Part shown: one piece after another, positions 12,559 through 23,741 of the stretch
How positions within the stretch are numbered: the first letter of the stretch is position 1
Layout: every line of letters begins with the position of its first letter
Assembly (NCBI GenBank): GCA_036417435.1
Contig: CM070905.1
Span: forward strand, 25,273,592-25,337,591
Origin: Inia geoffrensis
Taxonomy: Eukaryota; Chordata; Mammalia; Artiodactyla; Iniidae
Reading direction: 5' to 3'
Length of the DNA: 64,000 nucleotides
Made by a program: the position numbers and the translations under genes
Notes under the pieces: generated by a model
Seen by the model: the letters and a program-made list of their open reading frames with translations, nothing else
Databases searched by the model: none
What the model was told of the DNA's origin: nothing

Positions 12559-14190
12559 GGGTAATTAATGGGAGATTCCAACTGGTCATGCTCCATCTTT
12601 CCAGTTGAAATCAGAGGTGGTTGCCAGAACAGACCCTTGGTGGTTATAGGGCCAGAATTCCACCTTTGTCTTGGAAAGTTTACTAGGTCCATATAAGAGT
12701 CACACTAAATCATGCACTATAATTTAGTTTATATGTAATGTTGGAAGAAACCCTAGTTTATACTAGTAAGATTTCTTTTTTTTTTTTTTTTTAAAGATGT
12801 CAAATCTACTTTCTGTTGTAAATTCCTAGTCAAAAGCCACAATTTTTGATCTTGGGCAACTGTGTGTGTAAGTTCGGCTTAATGAATACTGATGTTTTAT
12901 TGATTGTTTAGGAAGGGAAGAAACACAGCCACAGGCGTATTATGAGGGGTTTGAAATGAACACTTACCTAATCTTGGATCTGTTGTTTCAACACTGTCTA
13001 ATGCAGTTAGTCTCAGACGTTCTATTGACTCCATTATGGAAATTATCCCACCAGTCCAAGTGGAGAGAAACAAAAAACAAAACACCCCTACCGATTCCAT
13101 CTTTTATGTACATTTACTTGAACATAAAAGTAAAAGGCATAACTTTAGTTTATTTGACAAAAGCCTTCCCAGTTGTACTTTATTATATCCCATAATAGTT
13201 TCCTAGAGTGGCACTTCATAGAATATTAAAGCAAAGGGGACGGACGCTTTATGCACAGCTAATTGGGATTATGTTATTGATGTAAACCCTTCTTTAAAAA
13301 GAAACTTGATGCGAGTTGTTTTAACAAACATTGATACTCACCCAAGATGTATTTAGGCACCACACTATGCCCAGTGGGTATTCAGAGGAGGCAGATCTGG
13401 CCATCGTCCTTCATGAGGTTTTAGATTATTGGAAGAGAAAATAATATTTAGAAACAAGCTGTAAATCAAGGATGATGACTGAAAGATGAATCCTGGTTAT
13501 TCATTAAACACAGTCTGCAGCCTCGGAAGCAGAGGCTGATTGAATTAATTGGAAGGCAACATGAGAGGTCATCTTGTCTGGTCCTTGTCCCAGTGAAGGA
13601 TGGCAGAGAAACTCCCCCAGACAGATTGCGACCTGTTTTAATCAGCCACTGGCATTATACCTACACCTGTGCTGTGACCCCTAAAACTGGGAAGAGAAGT
13701 GAAAAACCCAGCCAGTCACCCAAAGGATGGACCACATTCTACAGAGGCAATGATTGTTTTCCTTTTGCATCTGGGTGGTCCAGTACCACAGAAAGCTACC
13801 CTAAAATTTCCATTTTAAGGGTATGCATATTATACTCAAAGTACTTCAGGTTTTCTTTTTTTTAATTTTAAATTTAAGTTTCTGTTATAAAATCCTTTGC
13901 TTTTATATTTTTGGCATTTTCAACCAAAAGACATGGTTCTCTGAATGTTGTTGGTTTCCACTGATACTCCTCTTAAGTTGGCATGAGAGAGAGCCTTACC
14001 ATAACTCACACCTTCTTGTTATTCATTTCCTCCCATAATTCATTTAACAAATTCTTTCAAGGCTTTTAGTTCCTCACGGGCAAACTCATTTAGTGATTCC
14101 CTCAAGTTTTACTTATCCTCAATGGAACTCAGTTACAAAGGGATAGAACATGCAGCTGAAAAGAGGAAACATGATATAAAGGGAAGAGTC
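12559..14190. other. GRM8: Intron sequence with no recognised feature
   Basis: Unassigned intron with a T-run near 12775-12792. Open frames of up to 90 codons (for example 13593-13865) show no recognisable protein and no matching splice sites. Confidence 0.45.
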
Positions 14191-14194
14191 ATGG

Positions 14195-14330
14195 AATTAG
14201 ATGGTTAAGGTTCTATCCTTGGCTCTGCCTCTTCATGAGCTGTCAGACCTGGAAAAATCACTCAGTGTTCCCCTACCCTAGTTTCCCCATCTGTAAAATA
14301 AGAAGATTGGGCTAGGTCAGTGAGTTTCAA
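14195..14330 (+). mobile_element. MIR SINE remnant
   Basis: GGCTCTGCCTCTTCATGAGCTGTCAGACCT (abridged match) followed by TAGTTTCCCCATCTGTAAAAT is the sense MIR core. Confidence 0.85.
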
Positions 14331-14839
14331 TTTTTTTTGACTTCACTGCAGATTAATAATTTGTTGTATATGGCAACCCGGTAGACACATGCCTTGCAAG
14401 TGAAACAAAAGTTTCAAGAAATAATTCATCCTGTTCCTATATGTGATGTACTTGATTTCTGTCTGTTTTCTTTATTTTAAAGATATGCTGTTTGTGACTT
14501 ACTACATTGATTTGAAGAACCAGTAATAGATCATGTCATGAAGTTGAAAAACAGATAGGATGATTTTTAGGGTTGCTTTAGCGTGAGCATTCCTCTTTTA
14601 TTAATCGCAAGTTATAGGTCTCTTCTATCACTGGACCTTCGCTATTACTGTCACCCTGCCTTTTGTGCTTCCCCTGCTTCCCTTTCTCATCTAATTCACT
14701 CCTGTTTATCCTTTAGATCTTAGTCCTAGTGTCATTCCATGACATCAGGGACTAGGTGAGGTTTGGTTTGCCATTGTATCCAGCTCAGTGCTTAATATAT
14801 CATACAATGATGAATGATGATAGATAATAAAGAAGATAA

Positions 14840-15085
14840 TAGCAACATCCCCTTATATAGTACTTCCTATTTCAACAGACTTCTGCCTTATATATATTAA
14901 CTCATTTAATATATATTAAATGGGGTGAGATATTATTATTCTCATTTTATAGATGAGGAAACTGAGGCATGAGATATTAGGGGACTTAATCAAAGTCCCA
15001 TAAATAGTAAATGGTGGTGCTGAGATTTGAACCCAGGCAGATTGGCTGCAGGGTGGTTGTTCCTAATCATTGAGGTACATTGCCT
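14840..15085 (-). mobile_element. MIR SINE, antisense
   Basis: Well-preserved reversed MIR: TTATATATATTAACTCATTT, ATAGATGAGGAAACTGAGGC and ATTTGAACCCAGGCAG. Confidence 0.9.
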
Positions 15086-15214
15086 TTATCATGCTTATTG
15101 AATGAGTACATGAACATATATCCTGGGTTTATATTGTGATCTCTTTTGTTTGTGTAATTGGAAAAGTGTTGCACATTATAGAAGGTTAAATATCTTACAG
15201 CCCTACATAACAAA

Positions 15215-15385
15215 TAATGGTGTCCATTTATTCACTATGTAATGCGCCAGATGCTCTACATTATCTCAATGCTCAAAACAACTATGCAACATAGGTATAA
15301 ATTCCCATTTTCTGAGTAAAGAATAAGAGACTCAGAGACAGGGTCTCAAATTTTCATCTGTCTGATCTCAGAGCCCATGTGTTTT
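15215..15385 (-). mobile_element. MIR SINE remnant, antisense
   Basis: ATGCGCCAGATGCTCTACAT, CTCAAAACAACTATGCAACA and GAGACTCAGAGACAGG match a diverged reversed MIR. Confidence 0.65.
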
Positions 15386-15479
15386 TGCATTTTTCTTGTT
15401 TTGTAGAAGACAGAGGACTTAATCTGGGCCTTCTTGAATGCATAGAGTTTAAATAAGGGGAGAAGAAAATGTTGAGCAT

Positions 15480-16230
15480 TAAAAGGGAATTGAGATTTAG
15501 GAATTATACCATGAATAACCAATTAAAAATCGAATGAAAAAATTCTATTTCATAAAGCTTGAAAACACAAAATATTGAGGTATTCCTTAAAAAGAAATGA
15601 GCAAGTGACATATATTTCTGAGGACTCCAAAAGAAGATTGGAATAAGTGGAGATCCTATGTCTCCAAATGGGAACACTGAATATTGTAGCTATGTCAAGT
15701 CTTCTGCCACTCACTTTACAAATTGATGCAATTCTAATAAAAGCTTCAATTTTTGAAACTAGTTTAAATAATTCTAAAGTTTATTTGTGAGAATAATCAA
15801 GAATTTTAAAAAATAAGAGTACTGATAGAATTTGTGTGAACAGATGGTACAACCTATAGAATTACAATATTTGTGAAAAAGGGAGTATTGGCGTGTTAAG
15901 AGACAAGCAGACTAGAGCAGAAATTCCACATTTATATATCTAATAATGTATGCGTCTGATAAGTGTTAAAAGTGACTTTATGTAAGTTAATGGGGAAAAG
16001 AATGTTCATTCAGTAGTCTGGGAGAATAGGTTCACAATTTAGAAAACATAAAGTTAGATCCCTACCTTGCACCAAATATCATCTTGGGTGGTATCAGGAG
16101 TTAAATGCAAAAACCTGAATCCATTAAGTGAGCTATGTATAATACAAGTGCTATAAAAACCATGCTTTCCTACAATACGGGGACATTCTCACTATAGGTG
16201 AAGTGAATATTGCATATTTTAAAAGTATAT
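15480..16230 (+). mobile_element. Degenerate old LINE-1 ORF2 fragment, sense
   Basis: Text such as ACCAAATATCATCTTGGGTGG, GAGTTAAATGCAAAAACCTG and ACAGATGGTACAACC resembles the old L1M or HAL1 ORF2 region. It is heavily mutated and the extent is approximate. Confidence 0.5.
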
Positions 16231-16350
16231 ACAGAGTTATCTTAATTTTTATAAATAAAGAGGGAAAGAAATGCTATAAGGCAATAGACCAGTGTGCAAA
16301 TAGTGGTTAACACGGTGGGCCAATAGATATTCTCTATTTCCTTCTTTATA

Positions 16351-17892
16351 TTGGGTTGGCCAAAAAGTTCCTTTGGCTTTTAAGTAAAAATAAAAGACAC
16401 ATTTTTCATTTTCACGAGGAACTTTTTTGAACAACGTATTCACTCTTTTGTTCCAATACCTTCTGCCATTTTTCAGGCAATTTCATAATTCCATCTTCCC
16501 AAAACTTTTTATCTTTTTGAGCAAAGGACTGTTCCAGGTGCCTTTTATAGTCTTCCAGGGAATTGAAATTTTTTCCATTAAGGGAATTTTGTAAAGACTG
16601 AAATAAATGGAAATCTGAAGGTGCAATGTCTGGTGATTACAGCGGGTGAGTCAGAACTTCCCAGCCAAGCTGTAACAGTTTTTGCCTGGTCATCAAAGAA
16701 ACATGCAGTCTTGCGTTATCCTGATGGAAGATTATGCATTTTCTGTTGACTAATTCTGTACACTTTTCGTCCAGTGCTGCTTTTAGTTGGTCTAATTGGG
16801 AGCAGTACTTGGAATTAACCGTTTGGTTTTCCGGAAGGAGCTCCTAACAGAGGACTCCCTTCCAATCCCGCCATATACACAGCATCACCTTCTTCGGATG
16901 AAGACCGGCCTTTGGTGTGGTTGGTGGTGGTTCATTTCGCTTGCCCCACGATCTCTTCCATTCCACATTATTGTACAGTATCCACTTTTCATCGCCCATC
17001 AAAATTTGTTTCAAAAACGGAGTGTTTTCATTATGTTTAAGTAGAGAATCGCATACGGAAATACCGCCAAGAAGGTTTTTTTTCACTTAACTTATGTGGA
17101 ACCCAAACATCAACGAGATGAACGTAACCAAGCTGGTGCAAATGATTTTCAGTGCTTGAGTTGGATATTTTAAGTATGTCGGCTATCTCCTGCATGGTAT
17201 AATGTTGATTGTTCTCAATTAATCTCTCTATTTGATCGCTTCCACGTCAACTGGTCTACCTGACATTGTGGAGCATCGTCCAGCAACAAATCTCTAGCAC
17301 AAAACTTTGCAAACCACTTTTGACATGTTCGATCAGACACAGCACCTTCTCCGTACACTGCACAAATCTTTTTTTGAGTTTCGGTGGTGGTGTTTTTGTT
17401 TTTGTTTTTTTGACATTAGAAACCTTTTTTCGAGTGAGACAAGGCAAACATGGGATGAAAATATTACAGGGTGAAGGAAAGCTGAGGAAACCAATATAAT
17501 TTCTTTTTCCTCTGTGGAAGAATGAGCAGCCCAAATGATGAACTGAAGCCACTCCAAGATTACTTTTTATACTTAAGGCAATGTAAAAAGCAAGGTTTTA
17601 ACCAAAAAGCCTGTATCTGGCGTTAAAAAAAAAATTATGTCTTTTGGATGGATCGGTTGCATTTTTACCTTTCTTGAAATAATAAAGCATCATATGCCCA
17701 AAACATTTCTTTTTTCTTCCATTTTCAATATTAAAATGGCTACACAAAAATTTAGATTTTTTTTTTTTAATGCACGCTGATATGACAGCTGTCACAATAC
17801 AATCTAACAAAATTGTTTCGAATGAAGTTAAAGACAACTAAGCACTACTAGAGCCATCTTAGGGAAAAAAACGAACTTGTTGGCCAACCCAA
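16351..17892 (-). mobile_element. Complete mariner transposon (ruminant/cetacean type), reverse orientation
   Basis: Left end TTGGGTTGGCCAAAAAGTTC and the reverse complement of the right end, TTGGGTTGGCCAACAAGTTC, form terminal inverted repeats differing at one base in the first 20. TA dinucleotides flank both ends (16349-16350 and 17893-17894), the mariner target duplication. The 1,542-bp length exceeds the roughly 1.3 kb usual for the superfamily, partly from a long non-coding stretch between the transposase N-terminus and the right end. The terminal sequence matches the mariner type I know from bovine DNA. A cut-and-paste element, now dead because its transposase is broken. Confidence 0.93.
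16412..17420 (-). pseudogene. Mariner transposase pseudogene (DD34D)
   Basis: Reading right to left, N-terminal helix-turn-helix-like pieces lie near 17260-17420, then KNLLGGISVCDSLLKHNENT, then GDEKW with the first catalytic Asp (codon 16991-16993). QDNARLH carries the second (16718-16720) and IAPSDFHLF the third (16613-16615). The last two are 35 codons apart, the DD34D spacing. The frame ends at a stop at 16412-16414. Damage: TAG at 16844-16846 and TAA at 16637-16639, both apparently at former Tyr codons, an extra base in the A-run (T-run on plus) at 17076-17083, and an apparent one-base loss near 17238. The N-terminus is more disordered and its start uncertain. All three acidic residues survive although the gene cannot be translated. 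Confidence 0.9.
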
Positions 17893-17894
17893 TA

Positions 17895-19180
17895 CTTTTC
17901 CACTCACATTTCTACAAAAGCTGTGACTTACTTTTGTAACAGGAAAAAAAAAATTTTTAAGGCAAACCCTAAGCCATATCATAGGGTCTGCAATGACAAG
18001 TATAACATATTTTGGGGTGGAAGGTGGGGCATTAGAAATCTTACCCACTGAAGGGGGAATTATGAAGGGAAAATTTGAATCCTTCAATGGAGGAACTTTA
18101 ATATGCTTTAAGGAGAAAAGCTGTTCTCTTAACTATGAACTCTACTATTAAGAGTTTTACACACTATTTTCAATCAAAATTTGTCTCTAATGTATACGAT
18201 CTAAGATGATTATGTAAAAAAATGCAACTGTTTGAATTTAATCAACTGCCTTTTCTTTGGAGACCTAGGGATATACCTATGAAATGACTTTCTCTTCTGA
18301 ACATCTTTCTTTTAAACTGGTAGTTCTGCCTGAAGATACACTCTTAATCTTATTTGCCACTTACCCTAGGTTTTTCAGTGTTTTAAAAACCCTAGGACAT
18401 TGCATGGAAAATTTAACTCCTGAAGGGGACACCTGGCACCTGCCGGGAGCATTTTCCATTTCCTGCCAGGCACAAAGGAGAGAAGTTATTGTGGGCTACT
18501 GTAACACTCTTCACTGGTTGATTTACAAATGTCTCCTGACGTGTCCTCAGGCAGCCAAGAGCCTTCAGTTCTTGGGACTACATTTAAATTACAGAAGAAG
18601 ATGGAGAGCAGGTGATTTTCAGCGGGAGGACCCTTCTCATTTTCTCTGTCCTGTGTAAATAGGTAAAGACAAGGCTCAAGTTAGTTGGTTAGTCTAATAC
18701 GTGTATTTATACAGGTCCTTGAGAAAGCCTACTATAGAATCTATGAAGCAGGACCTTAGGTGTCGAATTCTCTTTTGAGCTTGATGTTATTTTCCTACAG
18801 AAATCCTCTAGACATATAAATATATACACACAAATACACTCTCACTCTCCAATGCTAAAATGCCCTTTTTAATTTTTATAAATATCAAGTTATAGGCCTT
18901 ATTAGCTTGGATTTCACTACAAATATCCAATCATCTTATGAGTTTCAGCCATTTTATGCCAATTTTATCTCAGGTGTGTGGTTGAAATTCACAAACAAAA
19001 ATTTTCTCTGTAGTTCAGAAAAATGCTCAAAATGTTATAGAAATGTATTCCCCCCTTTTAACATTTCAATGTAGATATTGTCATTTGTTAATATTTGTTA
19101 GTATTTATTAGTTACTATTTTTGTAAAAATATGTATTATTTTATAATATTCTTTAATCCCTGCTCCACTGCTCTCTTTAA
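17895..19180. other. GRM8: Intron sequence with no recognised feature
   Basis: Unassigned intron. It includes a 124-codon open frame at 18284-18658 with no recognised domain and without convincing splice sites or coding character. An AT-rich run follows at 18880-19150. Confidence 0.45.
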
Positions 19181-19183
19181 AGT

Positions 19184-19207
19184 TACACACACACACACAC
19201 ACACACA
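19184..19207. repeat. (CA)n microsatellite
   Basis: Twelve uninterrupted AC units. Confidence 0.97.
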
Positions 19208-19344
19208 ATCTTTATACTTAACTAGGAGACAAACAAATCATGGATACAATGGCTGAACGTTAAACAGGAGTTCGAAGAAGTGAAAGTTAAGCCTGAGCTG
19301 GAAGAATCAAAGAAAACTTCAGGAGGAGGAAGTTAAGCAGTAAA

Positions 19345-19480
19345 TGGCAGAGGTTTGGGGCCAGGCCTGACCTGACTGTTTACTGCCATAACTGTGTGAT
19401 ATTTGGTAAATGATTCAACTTTTTGAGTCTTAGTTCCATTATCTGTTAAAAAAAAAAAAAGATGAAAGGAGTAATAATAA
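19345..19480 (+). mobile_element. MIR SINE remnant
   Basis: TTTACTGCCATAACTGTGTGATATTTGG (abridged match), then GAGTCTTAGTTCCATTATCTG and an A-run, in sense MIR order. Confidence 0.7.
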
Positions 19481-20454
19481 TTTACAATCAAAGAGAAGCT
19501 ATCTGTGAAGAGTCCTGCCCATTTTAATTATTTGTGTCCTCCCTCTTCCCTTTCATGTCTTCATAATTGATTTTCCATAAATGATTCTTTTACCCATTGG
19601 GTAAAAATAAAAAGATAAATGAAAACACTTCTCCTTTGTGAGGAAGCAGATTCGATATATAGCTCAAGTCTAAGAATAATGAAAATGTAGTCACTCAGTT
19701 AATCAGTCTGAGAATTCAAGAAGAAAAATCCAGGCTGACAGTTGGTTTTTGTTTTCTTTTTTTGTTGTTGTTAGTGCAGAATTTCCAGGTCTTGGCTACT
19801 GGATAGTCCTAACTATTTAGTGGTATTTGTTCAGTCACACCCTAATGCAATCTTCAAGTGATATTAGAAAGTGTAAGAAGGAAACAAATAAAAGGAGCTG
19901 CCCTAGCATCTAGAATTTTAGAACTGAAGGGACCCTGATGGATCATCTTGTTCAGTCCTCTAATTTCTACTGAGAAGTAAATAGTGCCAGAGAGATCACG
20001 ACTTGACCAAGGACACAAATTCAGTTGGTCACTGTGTTAGAACTGGAGCATAGGTCTTTGAATTCTCAAACCATTGGTCTTAAGGCAGTACCGCATAAGG
20101 TATTTCACTCCAAGGTGGCATAAATTATTGCAGTGTTATAAATAAATAATCAACCATATCACTGTTATATGATTATGCTAAACATTTGGACCTTTATTCT
20201 TTAAATAACTCAACAAATTTATATAAAGTTTATATTTTGTTAGAGGATACAATACTATAGAATCTTAAAAATCAGTCTTTTTAACTGCCATAAATGGAGC
20301 CTTGCTGTTCACCTGATTGTCCAAATTCTGTTGGTGGTGCCAATATTCTACTACCTATTCTCAAAACTCCTGAGTTGTTGATTGCCTCCAACTCCTACTC
20401 TCATATTTAATTAGGTGTACAGAGACTGTTAATTTGACATCTGAAATATATTTT
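19481..20454. other. GRM8: Mostly unassigned intron; possible old SINE piece at 19920-20070
   Basis: ACTGAAGGGACCCTGATGGATCATC and CTTGACCAAGGACACAAATTC around 19925-20030 (abridged) resemble old MIR-like repeats, but I cannot assign the family. The rest is featureless. Confidence 0.4.
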
Positions 20455-20670
20455 CTCTCATTCTTTTTCTTTTCCACTGTTTCAACCTATTGCTGCCCTG
20501 CCTCCCAACCTGTATCTCTACCTTCAACTTACGTTTGTTGCAATTTACTTTACACATAATTCCCAGAAATAATGTTAAATACCAGTATTGGCTCTCTGTT
20601 TCCAACCAAACAATATTTAGTACTTAAACCTAGCATTTAAGATGCTCTTTGACCTGATCTGAGCTGTTAA
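20455..20670 (+). mobile_element. L2 LINE remnant
   Basis: ACTTAAACCTAGCATTTAAGATGCTCTTTGACCTGATCT (abridged match) mirrors the L2 motif that in consensus reads CTGGCATTCAAGGCTCT. Diverged. Confidence 0.5.
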
Positions 20671-20944
20671 ATCAAAAATAAAATGATTAACTATCACTTC
20701 TGCAGCCTAATTTGAGGTGACATCTTACCTGAAGCTTGGAGGTTGAGAAGGAGACCTCTGGGAAGCAGTGAAGAAAGTTACAGAGTGAACATCTAAGTGA
20801 AGTACTGTGGTTTGAAGATCTCAGGTTATGTTCAAGGACCTGAAAGTGGAGAAGAGAGAGGTAGGGTGGTACCAGCAGCTGAGGCTGGAGAGATGGGGAC
20901 CCTGTCTTGGAAGTCGCTGTTGGCAACCTTTCCAGTTGGAGACC

Positions 20945-21050
20945 TAGGCTTGGTGAGGTTCAGGAAAGTGTCCCGGGCCTGTCGAGTTGTGCAACTGGGA
21001 TTTGAATGCAGGTCTGTCTGACTGGCCTGTCCTCTTCTCCCGTGCCGGCA
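20945..21050 (-). mobile_element. MIR SINE remnant, antisense
   Basis: GGTTCAGGAAAGTGTCCCGG and ACTGGGATTTGAATGCAGG, then TCTGTCTGACTGGCCTGTCC, follow a reversed MIR tRNA-related part. Confidence 0.7.
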
Positions 21051-23270
21051 GTCTCCTTTACTCAGTCTGTCCTCCTGCCTTACAGGGCCCATGTTTTCAT
21101 CCCTCTGCGGTTTGGGAGGTGCACACATTTCCTTTGCGTATCCTGGTGCCTAGGAGATATTCCTGAATTACTGAACACGCAAATCTTTCTTTTCCATCCT
21201 CCCTCCGCTGTGTCCTTGAAACCAAACCAGTTTAAATTCAGGATAAGTGACTTATGTTTGCTAACCTGATAGCGATTACGTTTTAGTGTGAAGTGCAGTT
21301 CTTGGCATCATTCTCACGTGTTTAAGAAATACCCACTCTGCGTCACTACATACATATGCGGTATCGGGAAAGCTCAATGCAGAGTGTGACAGTCTCATCT
21401 CTGGTGTATCAAGGAGTAAGGCAAATGGAGTTTTTGTGGAATTCAGAATGACTTTTAAATTCGGTCCTGTATGCATAAATGTGTTTATTCATAGCAGCTG
21501 ACAAATTCTCTTCTTCCCTCTTACCATCCTCCTCATAGCAACTGCAAGAAAATGATTGAATTATTTAAAACACTTGCTACATACTTAAGAAAAAGTCAGG
21601 GAGGAGCTAAATAAAGAAATCATTTTTAACCTACAAATTTAGAGTGTGGGATTATTTCTACTACCTGGTAAGACTGTAGTAAAAAATTCAACCAATTGGA
21701 TGTTTGCTTTCCTGGGAATAAAAGGACTAATTTGACTTACATTTTTTTTCCCACTGAATTGACCACTGTTTATTAGATCATCACTGCAGTAACATTATGA
21801 GTTTTATAACAATTTCAGGAAAACGAAAATAGCCCCTAGTATCTCAGTTTACAAAACTAAGCTATCTTCTGAGAAATGAGAAATTCTTAGAAAGCAAAGC
21901 TCAAAAACTATGTGTCAGTCAAAGAATTTAAAATTCATGTTAGGTTCATCTTAGGAACTCACATTATAATATATACAGCACTTTGCAAACTTGAGCAGAT
22001 TTGCTTTTCGCTAAGAAGGAATAAAACCAAAAAAGATACACCGTGATGTGCAAAAGACCTTAACTGAGGTCCATGTGGTATTGCTCAGACCAATAAGAAT
22101 TTACTGTGTGTTCCAGGGACAGAGATACTGTCAGGGTTTTAGATTTCATTAATGAAAACATAAAACAATCTTGCTATAAGATGTATGAGGCTGACTTCGT
22201 CTCCCACCACACAAACTCTTAGCTATATGTTGTTAATTTTAAGCTATGCGCTAGAACACATCACAACTTCACAATCAGTGTTTTAAATGGATGGTTGACA
22301 TACAACCTTTAACAATGTTTAGCACTTTGTAGCAATACATTAATGCTAACTTTAGAAACGATAGCATAATGAAATTTTACAGGCAATTAAGTTGATGAGT
22401 CACTGTCAGCTTCCTAAATTATTCTCTTAGATGATCAAGAGAAGCAGATATAGGAAGTGAGGGGCAAACTCTAGATCCTGTAAAATCTTAAGTGTCATTA
22501 TGAGTTTGAAGTTTTAGGGAATAGAAAAATACCTTGTCTAAACAGCCTGAAAAGAAATCAGATAATTTCCTTTTAAATTTAGAAATGGTAATAGTGATCA
22601 GTCTTTTAGTTTGTCAACACGTACATACATTGATTTATGAAAAATGTCTTATAGTGTCCATTGACTTGTGTGGCAATAGTTACTAGAGAGCCTTATGAAC
22701 TTTTACTTTAAAAGAAAAAAAAGCAAAGTTGTATATATTTAATCTTTACTCAAACTAATTGTAGTTTATAACTAGCAAGGAAATAGTTTGACTAGTGAAA
22801 ACTTACATATTTAATAAGATGGTGTGTTTCAGAATTAATATAAATCCATTATACATGAAGGTGGAAAAATATTGGGGAGGAATCCAAGGAAGAGTATGTC
22901 TATTAAGTTGGGGTATCTATATTAAAAGTATATCAGGAAATTGTTGTATATAACTTTATCTCAATTATTGAATGCTCAGAAATACCTTACAGACTTCTAG
23001 GAGGTTGCAGTAGCATTAAAATAAAATCCTAGTATGTCAAGTTCAGAACATTTGGGGATAGAGTAAATTTAAAAATATAAAATATTCATACACATCTAGC
23101 TTGTCCGTTTATCCCATGGATTGTGGAAAATTTCCAAATGCCTTAAGTTCTCATGGTCATTACTTTCTTCGAATCAATTTGGCTTTGGCATTTTCTGCCA
23201 ATCCTATGCCTGCTGACCATACTCCTTTAGTAATGGAGACATGGAATTCCTCTTTTTTCTTTAAAGTGTG
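21051..23270. other. GRM8: Intron sequence with no recognised feature
   Basis: About 2.2 kb of AT-rich intron. No exon or clear repeat was recognised; short open frames near 21006-21476 and 23101-23373 have no recognisable content. Confidence 0.45.
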
Positions 23271-23292
23271 GTGTGTGTGTGTGTGTGTGTGT
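23271..23292. repeat. (GT)n microsatellite
   Basis: Eleven GT units, preceded by the impure GTGTG and followed by TTTGCATGTG. Confidence 0.95.
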
Positions 23293-23360
23293 TTGCATGT
23301 GAGCATGCAGCAGAAGAGTTTACAGAGCAGCAGTACAATCAACGTAACCTGGAATATGAG

Positions 23361-23741
23361 TGCTATAGACTGAATGCTTGTGTTCCCCCCCCACCACCAT
23401 ATTCCTATGTTGAAACCCTACCACCTAATATGATGGTGTTAGAGGTGGGCCTTTGGGAGGTAATTAGGATCAGATACTGTCTTGAGTGTTGAGCCCTCAT
23501 GAATGAGATTAGTGTCCTTCTAAGAGTCATAAGAGAGCTTGCTTCCTCTCTGCGTTCTACCATATTGAGGATGTAAGAAAACAGCCACCTGCAACCCAGA
23601 AGAGAGCCTTCACAGAACCTGTCCATGCTGGCATCCTGAGCCTGGAAGTCCAGACTCAGAGCTCTGAGAAATAAATTCCTGTTGTTTACAAGCCACCCAG
23701 TCTGTGGTACTTTGTTATAGTAGCCCAAACTGACTAAGACA
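23361..23741 (+). mobile_element. Solo MaLR-type LTR (MLT1/MST-like)
   Basis: It starts TGCTATAGACTGAATG and ends GACTAAGACA, so it has the TG...CA termini. Inside are ATATTCCTATGTTGAAACCC, GGTGGGCCTTTGGGAGG, an AATAAA polyadenylation signal near 23671 and AAGCCACCCAGTCTGTGG. This is the classic layout of an ERVL-MaLR long terminal repeat, 381 bp. No internal retroviral sequence is attached. Confidence 0.9.

Noticed and set aside
18284..18658. 124-codon open frame on the plus strand, the longest outside repeats
   Set aside because: No recognisable domain, no matching splice sites or upstream promoter, and one such frame is expected by chance in 64 kb on six frames. Checking conservation of the frame would settle it.
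23361..23741. Possible intact endogenous retrovirus
   Set aside because: Only a single LTR is present, with no internal region or second LTR nearby.
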